Assembly: GCF_900618535.1 (NCBI RefSeq)
Contig: NZ_UYJA01000002.1
Span: forward strand, 620,001 to 684,000
DNA length: 64,000 nt
Direction: 5' to 3'
Origin: Pseudomonas bubulae
GTDB lineage: Bacteria > Pseudomonadota > Gammaproteobacteria > Pseudomonadales > Pseudomonadaceae
The notes under the pieces were generated by a model. The model was not told the DNA's origin, did no database searches, and saw only the letters and a program-made list of their open reading frames with translations. The translations under genes and the position numbers were made by a program. Below, in pieces: positions 1 through 8,926 of this stretch (positions are counted from its first letter, which is position 1; the number at the start of each line of letters is the position of its first letter).

Positions 1-1341
1 AACGCCTCGACCCAGGGCAGGGGCTTTGACGCCGGGCGCTGGTACAACTTTTATGCCGCCAACCTGCAGCGTATCTACGGTGAACCTTGCGTAACGGCTA
101 AAACTGAACCGGATAGCGCACCGGTGAGCCCTTGTGCACCTCCAGCCTTCGATGCCAAGCGTTGGCAGGCCCGCACCCTGGATCGCCTGCAAGCCTGGGG
201 CTTCAACACCATCGGCAACTGGAGCGACCCCGAACTGGGCCTCAACGATCGCGTGCCCTACACCCTGCCGCTGTCGATTGTGGGGGACTACACCAGCATC
301 AGTACCGGCACCGACTGGTGGGGCGGCATGCCCGACCCGTTTGACCCGCGCTTTGCCATGGCCACCGAGCGCGCCGTGGCCATTGCCGCTCGCGATCATC
401 GCGATGATCCCTGGTTGATCGGTTACTTTGCCGACAACGAACTGGCCTGGGCCGGTCCGGGTAATGACCCGAAATCCCGTTATGCATTGGCCCTGGGCAC
501 TTTGCGCATGACCACGGATGTACCCGCCAAGCGGGCCTTCCTCAAGCAGCTGCGTGACAAATACCGCAACCAGCAGGGTCTTTCCAAGGCCTGGGGTATT
601 GAAATTCCGGCCTGGGAGCTGATGGAGGACCCGGGTTTTGAAGGGCCTTTGCCCAACGCCGAGCACCCGCAAATCGAGGCGGATTATCAGTATTTCCAGA
701 AAGTCTTTGCTGACACCTACTTCAAGACCATTTCCGACTCGCTCAAATGGCATGCTCCAAACCACTTGCTGCTCGGCGGACGGTTTGCCGTCAGTACGCC
801 AGAGGCCGTGGCGTCCTGTGCCAAATACTGCGATGTACTGAGCTTCAACTTCTACACCCTGCAACCGCAAGACGGCTATGACTTCGGCAAACTGCGCGAA
901 CTGGACAAGCCGGTAATGATCACCGAGTTCAACTTCGGCTCCCGTGACCGTGGCCCGTTCTGGGGCGGCGTCACTGAAGTGGCCAACGAAGAAGCCCGTG
1001 GCCCGGCTTACAGCAAGTTCCTCAAACAGGCGGTGGCAGAACCGTCGATTGTTGGCGTGCACTGGTTCCAGTACCTGGACCAGCCGGTCACAGGCCGGTT
1101 GCTCGACGGCGAAAACGGCCACTTTGGCATGATCGGTATCACCGATTTGCCGTTTACCGGTTTTGTCGACAGCGTGCGCAAGGCCAATCTGCAGGCCCTT
1201 GGCCAGTTGGGCCAGGAGGCCGCCAAGGCCCAGGCCGAAGCCGAAAAAGCCGTCAAGGCGCCTGTGCATGCAACCGATGATGGCAGCGGCGGGCGCTCTG
1301 GCGCGGGGCATGCAGGTGGGCACTCGGGCAAGGGGCACTGA
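1..1341 (+). CDS. GH50-like glycoside hydrolase (beta-agarase-like), 5' end outside window
   Basis: The reading frame is open from the first base of the window, so the N-terminus is missing. The visible 446 residues read as a TIM-barrel glycoside hydrolase. GYFADNELAW looks like the acid/base glutamate segment (DNE), and ITEFNFGSRDRGPF matches the EFxFG-xDRG-F segment that carries the nucleophile in GH50 beta-agarases. The C-terminus is an Ala/Glu/Lys-rich helix followed by a Gly/His-rich tail ending GHAGGHSGKGH, which may bind metal or act as a linker. The substrate cannot be inferred; many Pseudomonas homologues carry the label agarase without known agar use. A G+C-rich inverted repeat (about 1356-1380) follows the stop. 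Family assignment is fairly firm, substrate is not. Confidence 0.75.
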   Translation, partial: NASTQGRGFDAGRWYNFYAANLQRIYGEPCVTAKTEPDSAPVSPCAPPAFDAKRWQARTLDRLQAWGFNTIGNWSDPELGLNDRVPYTLPLSIVGDYTSISTGTDWWGGMPDPFDPRFAMATERAVAIAARDHRDDPWLIGYFADNELAWAGPGNDPKSRYALALGTLRMTTDVPAKRAFLKQLRDKYRNQQGLSKAWGIEIPAWELMEDPGFEGPLPNAEHPQIEADYQYFQKVFADTYFKTISDSLKWHAPNHLLLGGRFAVSTPEAVASCAKYCDVLSFNFYTLQPQDGYDFGKLRELDKPVMITEFNFGSRDRGPFWGGVTEVANEEARGPAYSKFLKQAVAEPSIVGVHWFQYLDQPVTGRLLDGENGHFGMIGITDLPFTGFVDSVRKANLQALGQLGQEAAKAQAEAEKAVKAPVHATDDGSGGRSGAGHAGGHSGKGH

Positions 1342-1454
1342 TTTTCCCTGCCCGATGGGCGGCGATGTATTTCGTCGCCCAGTAGGGGTTTCTTCCTTTT
1401 CAATTCCCACTTTAAAACTAAGGTCTTGCATTCCAACTGAATGGAGACTTCGAA

Positions 1455-2600
1455 ATGGAAGCGAAAGGGAAGTGTGCAAGTGGGTTCGAAGCCGTTCAGG
1501 AAGCCTTTGAGGCGATCTTCGATGATCCTCAGGAGCGAGGAGCCGGTGTTTGTGTGCAGGTGGGCGGCGAAACCGTTGTCGACTTATGGGCGGGTGTGGC
1601 GGATCTGGAGGGCGAGCAGCCCTGGAACCACGACACATTGGTCAACACCTATTGTTGTATCAAACCCTTCACCGCCATCGCGGCACTGATGCTGGTGGAA
1701 GAGGGCAAGCTCGAGCTGGATCAGACGGTTGCCCACTATTGGCCGGAGTTTTCCCAGGGCGGCAAGGAGCGCATCACCTTGCGCCAGGTGTTGTGCCATA
1801 CCTCAGGTATCCCGGCGCTGCGTTTGCCCAGCCGCACGCCCATTATGTACGACTGGGATGCAATGGCCGAAGTCGTCGCGGCAGAACCCTTGTGGTGGGA
1901 ACCGGGAACCAGTGTCGGTTATGGCGCCACCACCTATGGCTGGATCCTTGGCGAGCTGGTTCGACGGGCCGATGGTCGCGACCCCTGTACCTTTATCCAC
2001 GAGCGAATCTGCGAGCCCAACGACCTTGAAGTTCATATGGGCGTTGATGCCGAGCACTTTCACCGCATTGCCTTTTTCGAGCGCGCTGAAGGGCGAACGG
2101 GTGATAACTACGCCCAGGACTTGCGTGCCGTGATGGTCAGTGAGCCTGAGCATGTCGCGACCCTTGCATTTACCAATCCCGCCATGGGATCACGGCAAAC
2201 GGCTGACCCGCGCTGGTGGGCCTATCGCCATCCCGGCGTAAATGCCCACGGTACCGCCCATGGCCTGGCCGGGTTTTACAGTGCGCTGCTGGGCGGGCGC
2301 CTGGTGGGGCCTGAGCTGCTCGCAGAGTTCACCCGCGAGCACAGTAACGATATGGACCGCACGCTGCTGCGGCCCATGCGTTACGGCCTGGGTTGCATGA
2401 TGGAGCAGCCGGCGGACCCGGGAGCCTCCCATCGGATGGGGCCAAAGGCATTCGGGCATGTGGGGCTGGGCGGGCCAATCTCCTTTGCCGACCCTGAGCG
2501 GGAGGTGAGCTTCGGCTTTGTCACCACCACCATGGGCAGCCATGTGCTGATGGACCCGCGGGTGCAGAAGCTTGCGCCTTTGGTCTACGCCGCGCTGTAG
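1455..2600 (+). CDS. Beta-lactamase-fold (class C/EstB-like) hydrolase with Cys replacing catalytic Ser
   Basis: A 381-residue PF00144-type protein (serine beta-lactamase fold; relatives are esterases and D-aminopeptidases). The SxxK motif is changed: the segment at residues 67-70 reads C-C-I-K, so Cys67 sits where the neighbouring paralogue has Ser67, with Lys70 kept. The Tyr motif (Tyr156 in GYGATTYGW) and the C-terminal GHxG box (FGHVGLGGP) are present. The ATG at 1455 has GGAG about 8 bases upstream and gives exactly the same length and register as the paralogue at 2942-4087. There is no signal peptide, so it is probably cytoplasmic. Either a thiol nucleophile or loss of activity is possible. 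Adjacent to a homologue in the same orientation, it reads as a tandem duplication. Confidence 0.85.
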   Translation: MEAKGKCASGFEAVQEAFEAIFDDPQERGAGVCVQVGGETVVDLWAGVADLEGEQPWNHDTLVNTYCCIKPFTAIAALMLVEEGKLELDQTVAHYWPEFSQGGKERITLRQVLCHTSGIPALRLPSRTPIMYDWDAMAEVVAAEPLWWEPGTSVGYGATTYGWILGELVRRADGRDPCTFIHERICEPNDLEVHMGVDAEHFHRIAFFERAEGRTGDNYAQDLRAVMVSEPEHVATLAFTNPAMGSRQTADPRWWAYRHPGVNAHGTAHGLAGFYSALLGGRLVGPELLAEFTREHSNDMDRTLLRPMRYGLGCMMEQPADPGASHRMGPKAFGHVGLGGPISFADPEREVSFGFVTTTMGSHVLMDPRVQKLAPLVYAAL

Positions 2601-2941
2601 ACACACCCTAAGTAGCAGCTGCCGAAGGAACGAGGCTGCGTTCGGCGGCAAAGCCGTCGCGAAATCAGACCCTGCGGTATGTCAGTTATACCCGCAAGTC
2701 AGGTTTTACGACGGCTGCGCCGCCGGACGCAGCCTCGCTCCGCGAGTCAGCTGCTACGAGATTTTTGCCATGGGTGTTTTGCCTTTTTTCACAAAAAAAA
2801 CACGCCCTTGTTGATACTTTGCCCGCCGACTCAACAGCGCACAAAAATTGTGTGCTCAGAGCGCTTTGCTCTGTTTCAAAATCTTACTGGTGCTGGAACA
2901 ATGCACGCCTTGTAGAGCCATGCTTGATCCAGGAGGTCCGG
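2601..2941 (+). promoter_or_regulatory. Intergenic region: imperfect REP-like element then putative promoter/leader
   Basis: Non-coding between the two paralogues. Its first half is a long imperfect inverted repeat (see 2612-2759). The second half, from about 2765, is A+T-rich and holds two small hairpins, GCACAAAAATTGTGTGC near 2840 and CAGAGCGCTTTGCTCTG near 2858. It probably provides the promoter of the downstream gene. An AGGAGG at 2931-2936 sets the GTG start at 2942. Confidence 0.5.
2612..2759. repeat. REP-like inverted repeat, second family (GTAGCAGCTGCCG type)
   Basis: The left arm GTAGCAGCTGCCGAAGG-AACGAGGCTGCG is mirrored by GACGCAGCCTCGCT...CAGCTGCTACGAG at the right end. Parts of the same family occur at 15540-15578 and 48633-48669. 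It differs from the GTGGGAGCGGGCTTGC family found elsewhere in the window. Confidence 0.6.
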
Positions 2942-4087
2942 GTGCAGATTCAGGGTTTTCACGACCTTAACTTCGAAGCAGTACGCGAGGCGTTTGCCGA
3001 TCTTTTCAATGATCCGCAAGAGCGCGGCGCGGCGTTGTGCATCCAGATCGGTGGCGAAACCGTTCTCGACCTGTGGGCCGGTACCGCTGACAAGGACGGC
3101 GAGCAGCCGTGGCACACAGACACCATTGCCAATCTGTTTTCGTGCACTAAACCTTTTACCGCTGTCACGGCGTTGCAACTGGTCGAAGAGGGCAAGCTGG
3201 AGCTGGATGTGCCAGTGGCCCGCTATTGGCCCGAGTTCGCTGCTGCCGGCAAAGAGTCCATCACGTTGCGTCAGCTCCTGAGCCATCGCGCGGGTTTGCC
3301 GGCCTTGCGCGAATTGATGCCGGCCGAGGCGCTGTATGAATGGCAAACCATGGTCGATGCACTGGCCGCCGAAACCCCCTGGTGGACGCCGGGCGAAGGG
3401 CACGGCTATGCCGCGATCACCTATGGCTGGCTGGTGGGCGAGCTGATTCGCCGCGCCGATGGCCGCAGTGCGGGCCAGTCAATCATGGCGCGGACGGCCA
3501 GGCCGCTGGGGCTGGACTTCCATGTCGGGCTGGGTGACGAAGAGTTTTACCGGGTGGCTCATGTTGCCCGCAGCAAGGGCAATATGGGGGATGCGGCTGC
3601 GCAGCGCCTGTTGAAGGCCATGATGAATGAGCCTTCATCCATGAGTACGCGGGCATTCACCAATCCACCGTCTATTATGACAAGTACCAACAAACCCGAA
3701 TGGCGCCGAATGGAGCAGCCAGCGGCCAATGGGCATGGTAATGCCCGTAGCCTGGCCGGTTTTTATAGCGGTTTGCTGGACGGCAGCCTGCTTGAAGCCG
3801 AAATGCTGGAGCAACTGACCCGCGAGCACAGCGTCGGCGAGGATAAAACCTTGCGCACGCAAACCCGTTTTGGGCTGGGGTGCATGCTGGATCAGCCAAC
3901 CGTACCCAACGCGACGTTTGGCCTTGGGCCAAAAGCTTTCGGTCATCCCGGGGCTGGGGGGTCGACCGGCTTTGCCGACCCGGATCGCGAGGTGGCCTTT
4001 GGATTTGTGACCAATACCCTAGGGCCCAATATATTGATGGATCCCAGGGCGCAAAAACTGGTTAGAGTACTGGCTGAGTGCCTGTAA
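2942..4087 (+). CDS. Beta-lactamase-fold serine hydrolase (EstB-like), tandem paralogue
   Basis: A 381-residue serine hydrolase of the class C beta-lactamase/EstB superfamily. The catalytic motif S67-C-T-K70 is intact (LFSCTKPFTA), Tyr156 lies in GYAAITYGW, and a GHPGAGG box lies near the C-terminus. The start is the GTG at 2942. It has a perfect AGGAGG 5 bases upstream and aligns residue for residue with the start of the preceding paralogue. An in-frame ATG at 2765 would add 59 low-complexity residues and is rejected. Strong identity through EAVxEAF, WAG-AD, VEEGKLELD and YWPEF shows a recent tandem duplication. Likely an esterase or amidase; the substrate is unknown. Confidence 0.88.
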   Translation: MQIQGFHDLNFEAVREAFADLFNDPQERGAALCIQIGGETVLDLWAGTADKDGEQPWHTDTIANLFSCTKPFTAVTALQLVEEGKLELDVPVARYWPEFAAAGKESITLRQLLSHRAGLPALRELMPAEALYEWQTMVDALAAETPWWTPGEGHGYAAITYGWLVGELIRRADGRSAGQSIMARTARPLGLDFHVGLGDEEFYRVAHVARSKGNMGDAAAQRLLKAMMNEPSSMSTRAFTNPPSIMTSTNKPEWRRMEQPAANGHGNARSLAGFYSGLLDGSLLEAEMLEQLTREHSVGEDKTLRTQTRFGLGCMLDQPTVPNATFGLGPKAFGHPGAGGSTGFADPDREVAFGFVTNTLGPNILMDPRAQKLVRVLAECL

Positions 4088-4197
4088 GCAGGATTTGTAG
4101 GCCACAGGTCGGAACTCGGTAGCTTTTCTGTTTTCAATACGTTTTTTATAGTGGGCTTAGTGCCTCTTTAATTCTTAATTCATTGTGTGGATATTCA

Positions 4198-5316
4198 ATG
4201 TCATCTAATAAGACCCTCGCTCTGGCTCTTTGCCTGGCTATTACCGGTTGCGCACAAACTCCACAGAATGACGCCGAAGGTGGCCACAAATGGTGGCAGT
4301 TGGGCTCGTCCGACCAGGCGTCGACTCCTGCGGATAAAACTGCAACTGTTGCGGCCAAGCCAGCAGACAGCAAAACAACGCCACCGGTAACCAAAACTGC
4401 CACCGCCCCAGCGGTCGCAGCCAAAGACAGCGGTTCCAGCTGGTGGCCTTTTGGCTCTGACTCGGCGAAAAAAGACACCCCGGTTGAAAAGGACAAAAAA
4501 GTAGCCGTCACCGCCGCGCCTGCCTCTGCAGCAGCCTCTTCGAAAAACTGGTGGTGGCCGTTTGATAGCGATGCCAAAGACGCCAAAACTTCGCCGGTTG
4601 GCGTGATCCCGATGCCGGATCCGAAAATTACCCAGGCCTGGCTGGACGAATATGAGCCTCGTCTGCGTACTGCAATCAAGGACACCAACCTGCAACTGGA
4701 GCGTCGCGAGAATCTGCTGATTATCGTGGCTTCAGCTGACAGTTCGTTCAAGGCCACCCGCCCGGACTTGCTGATGCCGTCCATGCTTGGCCCGTTTACC
4801 CGAGTGGCCAAAGTGGTTGAAGGCGACCCAAAAACCGCCGTGCTGGTGCTGGGGCATGCCGACTCTTCGGGCGCAATGGCGGCCAATACCCGTCTGAGCC
4901 TGGACCGTGCCAAATCGGTGGCAGCGATCTTCCGTATGAGCGGTTTGCAAGGTAACCGCCTGACCTTGCGTGGCATGGGTTCGGTGATGCCTCGCGCAGC
5001 CAACGACAGCAACGAAGGTCGCGCCCTGAACCGTCGGGTTGAAATCCTGATGACCCCGCAAGCCACCATGGTTGCCCTGGTCAGCAAATACAGCCAGCCA
5101 GTCCTCACCTCGGCCGAGCTGGTTGCGGTTCAGCCAGCTGTTGCTCCTTCTGTGGCCAAAAAGAATGCAGCACCGGCCAAGAAAGGCGTCGTAGCCAAAA
5201 AGGCTGCACCGGCCAAAAAAGCGGCCAAGCCAGCGCCAGCAAAAAAGCCGGTTGTCGCTAAAGCCAAAGCTGTTGCGGACAAGAAAGTTGCCGCCAACGA
5301 TCAGGCCAAGAACTGA
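4198..5316 (+). CDS. OmpA-domain lipoprotein with Trp-rich repeats and Lys/Ala/Pro tail
   Basis: A 372-residue protein. The N-terminus [18 protein letters not shown] is a lipoprotein signal with the lipidated Cys at residue 18. The next 120 residues are low-complexity and contain three similar Trp clusters ([26 protein letters not shown]). An OmpA/MotB-type peptidoglycan-binding domain follows: [18 protein letters not shown] and RALNRRVEI are its usual conserved stretches. The last 55 residues are a repetitive Ala/Lys/Pro tail (PAKK units) that resembles histone H1-like tails. It is likely anchored in the outer membrane and holds peptidoglycan. The start at ATG 4198 is chosen over an upstream TTG because it begins the signal peptide directly. 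Confidence 0.85.
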   Translation: MSSNKTLALALCLAITGCAQTPQNDAEGGHKWWQLGSSDQASTPADKTATVAAKPADSKTTPPVTKTATAPAVAAKDSGSSWWPFGSDSAKKDTPVEKDKKVAVTAAPASAAASSKNWWWPFDSDAKDAKTSPVGVIPMPDPKITQAWLDEYEPRLRTAIKDTNLQLERRENLLIIVASADSSFKATRPDLLMPSMLGPFTRVAKVVEGDPKTAVLVLGHADSSGAMAANTRLSLDRAKSVAAIFRMSGLQGNRLTLRGMGSVMPRAANDSNEGRALNRRVEILMTPQATMVALVSKYSQPVLTSAELVAVQPAVAPSVAKKNAAPAKKGVVAKKAAPAKKAAKPAPAKKPVVAKAKAVADKKVAANDQAKN

Positions 5317-5339
5317 CTGATTCAAGGAAGGATGGGGGC

Positions 5340-5987
5340 ATGACTCAAGCACTGGCGGATATGCGACGTGACTACACCCGTGACGGGCTGGCCGAGGCTC
5401 AGGCCCCGGCCGAGCCTTTCGCGCTGTTTCATCAGTGGTTCGGCGATGCGGTGAAAACCGAGCAGCCACCGGTCGAGGCCAATGCCATGACCCTGGCCAC
5501 GGTGGACGCCCGCGGGCGGCCGCATTGTCGGGTGTTGTTGCTCAAGGGGCTGGATGAACAGGGTTTTACCTTTTTCACCAACTACACCAGTGCCAAGGGC
5601 CAGCAGTTGGCCGAGCGCCCGTTCGCGGCCATGACCTTTTTCTGGCCAACCCTTGAGCGTCAGGTACGCATCGAGGGTCAGGTGGTCAAGGTCACTGCGC
5701 AAGAGTCCGATGCCTACTATCAGGTTCGCCCGCTGGGCAGCCGGATCGGGGCCTGGGCCTCGCCGCAAAGCCAGGTGATTGCTGATCGCGATGAACTGGT
5801 CGAGCTGCTCAAAGCCACCGAGGCGCGCTTCAGTGACAGCCAGCCCCATTGCCCCGAGCACTGGGGCGGTTATCGCTTGCTGCCCGAGCGCATCGAGTTC
5901 TGGCAGGGGCGCCCGAGTCGCCTGCACGATCGCCTCAACTATCGGCGTGAGGGGGCAGACTGGGTGCGTGAGCGCCTGGCACCCTGA
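5340..5987 (+). CDS. pdxH: Pyridoxamine 5'-phosphate oxidase
   Basis: A 215-residue FMN-dependent flavoprotein of the split-barrel family. It oxidises pyridoxamine/pyridoxine 5'-phosphate to pyridoxal phosphate in the final step of vitamin B6 synthesis and salvage. Family segments include [20 protein letters not shown] (FMN contacts), the ExQVRIEG strand, and the C-terminal region WxGxRLxxxxxxFWQGRxxRLHDR. The ending WVRERLAP is usual for PdxH. The length fits the family. AAGGAAGG sits about 7 bases before the ATG. It is a single gene between two lipoprotein genes. Confidence 0.95.
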   Translation: MTQALADMRRDYTRDGLAEAQAPAEPFALFHQWFGDAVKTEQPPVEANAMTLATVDARGRPHCRVLLLKGLDEQGFTFFTNYTSAKGQQLAERPFAAMTFFWPTLERQVRIEGQVVKVTAQESDAYYQVRPLGSRIGAWASPQSQVIADRDELVELLKATEARFSDSQPHCPEHWGGYRLLPERIEFWQGRPSRLHDRLNYRREGADWVRERLAP

Positions 5988-6177
5988 AGGCACCCTCTAC
6001 AGCAAGGCGCGCAATGCAAACCGGCTATTTCGCGCTACTCTTTGCGAAGTCTTGTGTGGGCAAACAGCGCTATTGTTACTGTACAGACGCTGAATAAAGC
6101 CCTTTTATCCGCCCTGTGCCGTGACAGGTTACCGGCTGCGGAGTTTAATGAATCCCTGTTATTTTGGAGTTGATCCC

Positions 6178-6642
6178 ATGCGTAAGTCCGTTCTGTTGGT
6201 TGCAGCATTCTCTACCATGACTGTTTTGTTGGGCGGCTGCACATCGAGCTTGACCGGCGACACCTACTCGCGCGACGAAGCCCGACGTGTACAGACCGTT
6301 CGTATGGGCACCATCGTTGCCCTGCGTCCTGTGCAAATTGAAGGCACCAAGACCCCGATCGGCGCTGCGACTGGCGCTATCGTGGGTGGTGTAGGCGGCA
6401 GCGCCATCGGTGGCGGTCGTGGCAGCATCGTCACCGCAGTGATCGGCGCCGTGGCCGGTGGTTTGCTGGGCTCGGCAGCCGAGTCGGGCCTGACCAAGAC
6501 CCAGGGTGTGGAAATCACCGTGCGTGAAGACGACGGCAGCACCCGTGCTTATGTTCAGCAGGTTGAGCCTAACCAGGTATTCCGTACCGGTGAGCGCGTG
6601 CGCATCATGACCGTTGACGGTACCAGCCGCGTTACCCAGTAA
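6178..6642 (+). CDS. SlyB-like glycine-zipper outer membrane lipoprotein
   Basis: A 154-residue lipoprotein. The signal ends LLGGC with the lipidated Cys at residue 21. A glycine-zipper 2TM domain follows (GAATGAIVGGVGGSAIGGG then GAVAGGLLG), and after it a small C-terminal beta domain (EITVREDDG, VRI). This is the SlyB/PcpY group of outer-membrane lipoproteins, linked to envelope integrity and, in enterics, to PhoPQ control; no clear PhoP box was seen here. The start at 6178 has GGAG about 10 bases upstream; an in-frame start further up would put charged residues ahead of the signal peptide. A strong terminator follows directly. Confidence 0.85.
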   Translation: MRKSVLLVAAFSTMTVLLGGCTSSLTGDTYSRDEARRVQTVRMGTIVALRPVQIEGTKTPIGAATGAIVGGVGGSAIGGGRGSIVTAVIGAVAGGLLGSAAESGLTKTQGVEITVREDDGSTRAYVQQVEPNQVFRTGERVRIMTVDGTSRVTQ

Positions 6643-6663
6643 AACAGGCGACAGCGTAAAAAC

Positions 6664-6700
6664 AAAACCCCGGCCAGTGCTAACTGGCCGGGGTTTTTTA
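6664..6700 (+). terminator. Rho-independent terminator after the SlyB-like gene
   Basis: The stem AAAACCCCGGCCAGT pairs with ACTGGCCGGGGTTTT, with a short loop and a T run. It lies 22 bases past the stop at 6642. The A run on the far side means it can also serve the convergent gene ending at 6716. Confidence 0.9.
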
Positions 6701-6715
6701 TGGCTGTAAAGCAGC

Positions 6716-7315
6716 TCAGGACGAGTGCTTGAATGCCTGCTCGGCCCCAGACAGCGTTATGGCGATATGGTCCAGCAAGCGTTCTGCCGTGTACTTGGGC
6801 ATACAGCTGAAGGCCATCACCACCGCCAGCCCCAGTGTCAGGGCAGGTCGAGGGACCTGACTGACGTTGTACTGCCTGAGGCTGAACACAAATACGCAGG
6901 CGGCGACAGAGCCTATCAGCGCTCCGGCGATGGCTTCCGGCAAAGGGTGGATGGTGAGGGCGACGTAATTGATGGCGAACCACCAGGTCGCCAGCAACCC
7001 GACCCCGAGTGCAGGCCAGCGCAAGCGCTGATCAAGCTGTTGGCACAGCAGGTTGAGCAACACAGTGAAGACCAGGCAAGCATTCATGGCGTGGCCGCTG
7101 AATACGGCAATGCCCAGGTCATGCAGGCCAACGCCCCAGCCCTTGAACAGGATCTTGCTGACGCCCACCACCAGGTAGGCAGTCACCAGCACGCCCAACC
7201 ACAGCAAAGCGATTTTTCTGGATGCGCCCAGCCATAACCAGGCAGCAATCACCAGCGCTGCCGGGAACATCACGGTGATGCCGGCGTATTGCACAATCTG
7301 CATTTTATCGACCAC
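6716..7315 (-). CDS. PAP2-like integral membrane protein with degenerate catalytic motifs
   Basis: About 199 residues with six likely membrane segments. The order recalls the PAP2 (type 2 phosphatidic acid phosphatase) fold: FSGHAMNACLV resembles the PSGH motif, and ALTIHPLPEAIAGALIG resembles the SRxxxxxHxxxD motif. The KxxxxxxRP motif is not visible. At the third motif Arg appears replaced by Tyr and the final Asp by Glu. The GTG at 7315 is preferred because GAGAG lies just upstream; an ATG at 7303 is the alternative. It is transcribed in the same direction as nhaA, which ends just upstream of it. Function is uncertain, and it may not be a phosphatase. Confidence 0.6.
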   Translation of the reverse strand: MVDKMQIVQYAGITVMFPAALVIAAWLWLGASRKIALLWLGVLVTAYLVVGVSKILFKGWGVGLHDLGIAVFSGHAMNACLVFTVLLNLLCQQLDQRLRWPALGVGLLATWWFAINYVALTIHPLPEAIAGALIGSVAACVFVFSLRQYNVSQVPRPALTLGLAVVMAFSCMPKYTAERLLDHIAITLSGAEQAFKHSS

Positions 7316-7389
7316 GTTTCTCTCTTTTGGTTGTTCACTCAGGCGGGCTGTGTCTCTGTGAGAGCCAGCCTGAGTGAGCAACATCAGGG

Positions 7390-8568
7390 TTACGCCACCG
7401 GCTGTTTACGGCTAAAGAACAGCGTAACACCATAGCCGATCAGTGCTGCGAGGATCGAGCCGGTAAGGATGCCCATACGGTCCATGCCTACATAATCGCT
7501 GCCTGCAACGAACGCCAGTGAGCCCACAAACAGACTCATGGTGAAGCCGATGCCGCACAGGATGGCCACGCCAAACACCTGGCCCCAGTTGGCGCCTGCC
7601 GGCAGCGCGGCCATGCCGGTCTTGATGGCGATCCAGGTCAGGCCGAACACGCCAAGGGTTTTGCCAATCAGCAAGCCTGCGGCAATGCCCATAGGCACAT
7701 GGCTGACAAAACTGTGCAGGCTGACACCCGCCAGTGATACACCCGCATTGGCGAAGGCAAACAACGGCAGAATCGCGTAAGCCACCCAGGGATGCAGGGC
7801 ATGCTCGATGCTCATCAGCGGTGAAGTTTCTGAGTTTTTGGTGCGCAGCGGAATACAGAATGCCAGCGTTACACCTGCCAATGTGGCATGCACACCGCTT
7901 TTGAGTACGCACACCCAGAGGATCAGGCCGACGATCATATAAGGTGCGACCTTGATCACTCCCATGCGGTTCATGGCAATCAGCGCGATCAGGCATGCCG
8001 CCGCCAGCAGCAGGGACACACCCGACAACTCGCTGGAGTAGAACACCGCAATCACGATGATTGCCCCCAGGTCATCGATGATCGCCAGGGTCATCAGGAA
8101 CAGCTTCAGCGACACCGGTACACGCTTGCCGAGCAGGGCCAGCACACCGAGGGCAAAGGCGATGTCGGTGGCCATGGGGATGGCCCAACCGCCGAGAGCG
8201 TCCGGGTAATCCTTGTTGATGAACCAGTAGATCAGCGCCGGTACCACCATGCCGCCGATTGCCGCCGCGCCGGGCAGCACCACCTGTGAGGGCTTGGACA
8301 GCTGGCCTTCGAGCAGTTCGCGTTTGACCTCAAGGCCGATCAGCAGAAAAAACAAGGCCATCAGGCCATCGTTGATCCACAGCAGCGACGGTTTGGCAAT
8401 TTGCAGGGCGCCGATTTGCACCGCTACCGGCACGTCCAGGAAGGCCGTGTAGTAATGGGAAAGCGGTGAGTTATTGACGATCAGAGCCAGAGCGGCCGCG
8501 GCAATCAACAGCAGACCGCTGGCAGCTTCCAACTGAAAGAACCGAGTGAAAGTGCTACGCAGAGGCAA
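7390..8568 (-). CDS. nhaA: Na+/H+ antiporter NhaA
   Basis: A 392-residue inner-membrane antiporter that exports Na+ or Li+ in exchange for two protons. The sequence carries the hallmark [16 protein letters not shown] segment with the paired Asp residues of the ion-binding site, plus [17 protein letters not shown] and [15 protein letters not shown]. About twelve membrane segments are expected. The start is a TTG at 8566-8568 preceded by GGAGAG at a 5-base spacing; the nearby ATG at 8581 is out of frame. The rare start and a small hairpin in the leader suggest the gene is weakly translated or controlled after transcription starts. Confidence 0.95.
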   Translation of the reverse strand: MPLRSTFTRFFQLEAASGLLLIAAAALALIVNNSPLSHYYTAFLDVPVAVQIGALQIAKPSLLWINDGLMALFFLLIGLEVKRELLEGQLSKPSQVVLPGAAAIGGMVVPALIYWFINKDYPDALGGWAIPMATDIAFALGVLALLGKRVPVSLKLFLMTLAIIDDLGAIIVIAVFYSSELSGVSLLLAAACLIALIAMNRMGVIKVAPYMIVGLILWVCVLKSGVHATLAGVTLAFCIPLRTKNSETSPLMSIEHALHPWVAYAILPLFAFANAGVSLAGVSLHSFVSHVPMGIAAGLLIGKTLGVFGLTWIAIKTGMAALPAGANWGQVFGVAILCGIGFTMSLFVGSLAFVAGSDYVGMDRMGILTGSILAALIGYGVTLFFSRKQPVA

Positions 8569-8807
8569 GGTCGCTCTCCATCAATTAGGTAATAAGGTGC
8601 GACACCCTAACCTGTGGGGTTAGTGGTTAAAACAAAAACTATATTCTTTTTTGTTATAAGCAACGGCGTGCTCACACACCGCTCAAGAGCCTAGCAGTTG
8701 TGTGTCAAATTGAGTCTGATTTGTGCCTGTGAAGGCTGTAGGAAATAGACCCGCTTTGCTGGTTTTTCAGCAAGGATCCCGCCTGAAGAAGGAGAAGGCG
8801 GTGGCTG
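8569..8807 (-). promoter_or_regulatory. nhaA leader and promoter region
   Basis: Upstream of nhaA on the minus strand. CTAACC-CCACA-GGTTAG (about 8608-8624) can form a small hairpin roughly 40 bases before the TTG start. Further upstream is an A+T-rich run around 8630-8660 that could hold the promoter. Cation-responsive leaders are known before nhaA in other bacteria, but I could not match this sequence to a defined riboswitch consensus. Confidence 0.3.
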
Positions 8808-8894
8808 TGTGGGAGCGGGCTTGCTCTCGATACAGGCGCTACGGTCTGCCTGGCAAACCGTGGTGAATGCATCGCGAGCAAGCCCGCTCCTACA
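8808..8894. repeat. REP pair (inverted GTGGGAGCGGGCTTGC)
   Basis: TGTGGGAGCGGGCTTGCTC at the left is mirrored by GAGCAAGCCCGCTCCTACA at the right, with about 50 bases between. It lies just past the stop of the FAD oxidoreductase gene, where it may stabilise the mRNA end or act as a terminator. Confidence 0.85.
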
Positions 8895-8926
8895 TGTCAG
8901 GGCTGCAGCCCCTACCGAGTCAAAAC

